Of a stretch of 7,801 nt of DNA, positions 6,505 to 7,801 are shown one piece after another. The number at the start of each line of letters is the position of its first letter. Position 1 is the stretch's first letter. Source of the stretch: Halieaceae bacterium UBA4438 (GTDB taxonomy: Bacteria > Pseudomonadota > Gammaproteobacteria > Pseudomonadales > Halieaceae); the NCBI GenBank assembly GCA_002390485.1, contig DGPO01000073.1, positions 1 through 7,801 on the forward strand. Direction: 5' to 3'. A program made the translations under genes and the position numbers. The notes beneath the pieces are model-generated. The model was not told where the DNA came from, did no database searches, and worked only from the letters and a program-made list of their open reading frames with translations.

Positions 6505-6549
6505 GCAAACAAGACAAATAAAGACCTCAACCCACCAAGGCGCCTGACA

Positions 6550-7146
6550 ATGGTCTGGATGTTTAGCGTACTCTGTTCACTTGCCATCATGGGAATCAGC
6601 GGTATCGTCCCTCTTGACGGAACACCTCTAGCGAGCGACGAGCCCCCTGGCTTTCTTCTCCTTTGGACGCGTTACTCTGCGCATCTTGCCTTCTTTTTTT
6701 TGCTCGCGGCCTTCTTAGCGAGCACCGCTCGCAGGCGCTGGCGCCATCCGGCAACGCGTGTCCTCATGAGTTATCGACGTCAGCTTGGACTGGGCTTTGC
6801 GACAGCTCACGCCTTTCACCTTGCCGCGCTGACCTTATTTCTGCTGAATCTTGAAGGCTTTTCAGCAACAGCGTCATTAGCCGTTGCCGCATTTGGCTAC
6901 GTGGTGACCACCGCACTCGCGGTGACCTCGAACAACTGGAGTGTCCGTCGACTGGGCGTTAACCAATGGCGACTGCTTCACACCACCGGCATTAATATTT
7001 TAATGCTGTACTTCTTTGTCGCCTTTGGTGCTGCATTCATTCAGAAAGGTGACACGGTCTATGCCGTCTATGTCTTCGCAATCATCGGCGCAGTGGTGGC
7101 TAAAGTCTCTGCAAGAGAGACTCGCCTGCAGCGCGCTACTGAGTGA
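6550..7146 (+). CDS. Ferric-reductase-like (FRD/MsrQ-type) transmembrane protein
   Basis: This 198-aa inner-membrane protein has about six helices (roughly 2-20, 35-58, 80-99, 105-125, 146-165, 168-186). It resembles the haem-binding FRD/YedZ (MsrQ) family. RRQLGL (76-81) precedes a helix with His87 and His90, and RRLGVNQWRLLH (133-144) matches the family's LGxxWxxLH motif with His144. His45 lies in helix 2. In the family, histidines in these helices hold b-type haem and pass electrons across the membrane. The second histidine expected about 13 residues after His144 in the same helix is absent (position 157 is Val), so haem content may be reduced. There is no FAD/NAD reductase domain and no msrP gene nearby. 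AAGG at 6537-6540, 9 nt upstream, supports the ATG. It overlaps the next convergent gene by 11 bp. Confidence 0.75.
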   Translation: MVWMFSVLCSLAIMGISGIVPLDGTPLASDEPPGFLLLWTRYSAHLAFFFLLAAFLASTARRRWRHPATRVLMSYRRQLGLGFATAHAFHLAALTLFLLNLEGFSATASLAVAAFGYVVTTALAVTSNNWSVRRLGVNQWRLLHTTGINILMLYFFVAFGAAFIQKGDTVYAVYVFAIIGAVVAKVSARETRLQRATE

Positions 7147-7801
7147 AATAGATATTTCTGAGGTATAGGGTGCGATCAGGCGCCTTAGCGCGACTCAAAA
7201 AAGCAACCACATTTGTGACGTCCGAGAGGTCCGTACCACCATCGAGCTCAGGGATTGGCAAGGTGACAGTGCGCCACTCCTCACCCACCAAATTGTCAGT
7301 ACCCGGGCCAAAACTGGCAAAGTTATTGACCTGGTCACCCCGCAAAAAGCTACCCGTTTGAAAACCAAAACTGAAGTTCACATCGCTGCTGCCGCGAATC
7401 TCAAAATGCATATGGCCGTTCTTAAATCGAGACAGATTTTCGCCGACGTCAGCGTCCACCTCCAGACCCGCCCCCCACCAGTCGCCCGCTCGAGTCTCCA
7501 CGCGAACCTCACCACCCGGCAGTAGCTCAATCGCTGTCGTTCCTTCCCACGGCGTCAGCTTCAACGGCGCACTGGGATATGTGCTTCCTGGGTCTTCCGC
7601 GGTCAACGTATTATGAACGATGACGAATTGTTGATCGGTGACAGGCTCCCCCACCTGACGCGCGCTATTGATCGTGTCGATCCGTCGAACAGCCATTTGA
7701 CTCCGAAACGGCGGCACCATGGCAGCGGCCAGCAGTTCAGCGCGATCGCCACCATAGCTCTTGCGCAGAGGCGCACCATTTCGAGTCATTCCGTCAAATG
7801 C
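7136..7801 (-). CDS. C-terminal part of a larger protein with a beta-sandwich, carbohydrate-binding-like domain (partial)
   Basis: The frame is open to the right edge of the window (residues AFDG precede the first Met at 7789), so the gene very probably starts outside and only about 221 C-terminal residues are seen. Counting from that Met, residues 90-217 look like an all-beta jelly-roll: GGEVRVETRAGDWWGAGLEV (92-111), NGHMHFEIRGSSDVNFSFGF (124-143), EEWRTVTLPIPEL (170-182), GTDLSDVTNVVAFL (185-198) and a closing LYLRNIYF (208-215). This style is typical of galactose-binding-like or CBM-like domains at the end of secreted glycoside hydrolases, such as the ExoP-type C-terminal domain of GH3 or GH16 enzymes. 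That is an inference from pattern. The catalytic part, if any, lies outside the window, so the activity is unknown. It ends 11 bp inside the convergent FRD-like gene, with no terminator between them. Confidence 0.75.
   Translation of the reverse strand, partial: AFDGMTRNGAPLRKSYGGDRAELLAAAMVPPFRSQMAVRRIDTINSARQVGEPVTDQQFVIVHNTLTAEDPGSTYPSAPLKLTPWEGTTAIELLPGGEVRVETRAGDWWGAGLEVDADVGENLSRFKNGHMHFEIRGSSDVNFSFGFQTGSFLRGDQVNNFASFGPGTDNLVGEEWRTVTLPIPELDGGTDLSDVTNVVAFLSRAKAPDRTLYLRNIYFTQ

Noticed and set aside
1..7801. Defence system, mobile element, CRISPR or prophage
   Set aside because: No nuclease, transposase, integrase, helicase or toxin-like proteins, no direct-repeat arrays and no terminal inverted repeats were seen. 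The genes are typical chromosomal metabolic and envelope genes.

Overview
The window looks like chromosomal DNA of a Gram-negative, probably marine, gammaproteobacterium. The signs are a Fur-box-controlled TonB-dependent outer-membrane receptor, a lipoprotein with a classical lipobox, Sec signal peptides, a ZntB-type CorA transporter close in length and motifs to the enterobacterial protein, and AAGG-type ribosome binding sites. Base composition looks moderate and even across the window. A relative of the OM60/NOR5 (Halieaceae) group would fit, but that is an inference from gene style. There are no insertion sequences, tRNAs, rRNAs, CRISPR arrays or phage genes.

Layout, left to right. Bases 1-48 may hold the last codons of an upstream gene. 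A classical SDR oxidoreductase (136-909, +) converges on a ZntB/CorA-family metal transporter (978-1967, -). A divergent gap of 172 bp follows. Then comes a two-gene exported unit: a secreted alpha/beta hydrolase (2140-3063, +) and, 10 bp later, an exported SnoaL/NTF2-fold protein (3074-3601, +). A strong bidirectional hairpin terminator (3602-3628) separates this unit from a convergent TonB-dependent siderophore-receptor gene (3656-5782, -). The receptor promoter carries a Fur box overlapping its -10 element.

A 245-bp gap leads to a small cysteine-containing lipoprotein (6034-6450, -). It is divergent from a six-helix ferric-reductase-like membrane protein (6550-7146, +), and a perfect 7-bp inverted repeat lies between the two. 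The last gene (7136 to the right edge, -) is cut by the window. It ends in a beta-rich, carbohydrate-binding-like domain and overlaps the membrane protein tail-to-tail by 11 bp.

How the genes may work together: the best-supported functional unit is the Fur-regulated receptor for iron uptake. The hydrolase and SnoaL-like gene form a likely operon of exported proteins of unknown substrate. The FRD-like membrane protein could belong to haem or iron redox biology, but no partner gene is in view. I see no clear new multi-gene system. The most distinctive points are the exported hydrolase/SnoaL pair, the reduced FRD-like protein, and the lipoprotein/FRD divergent region with its symmetrical site.
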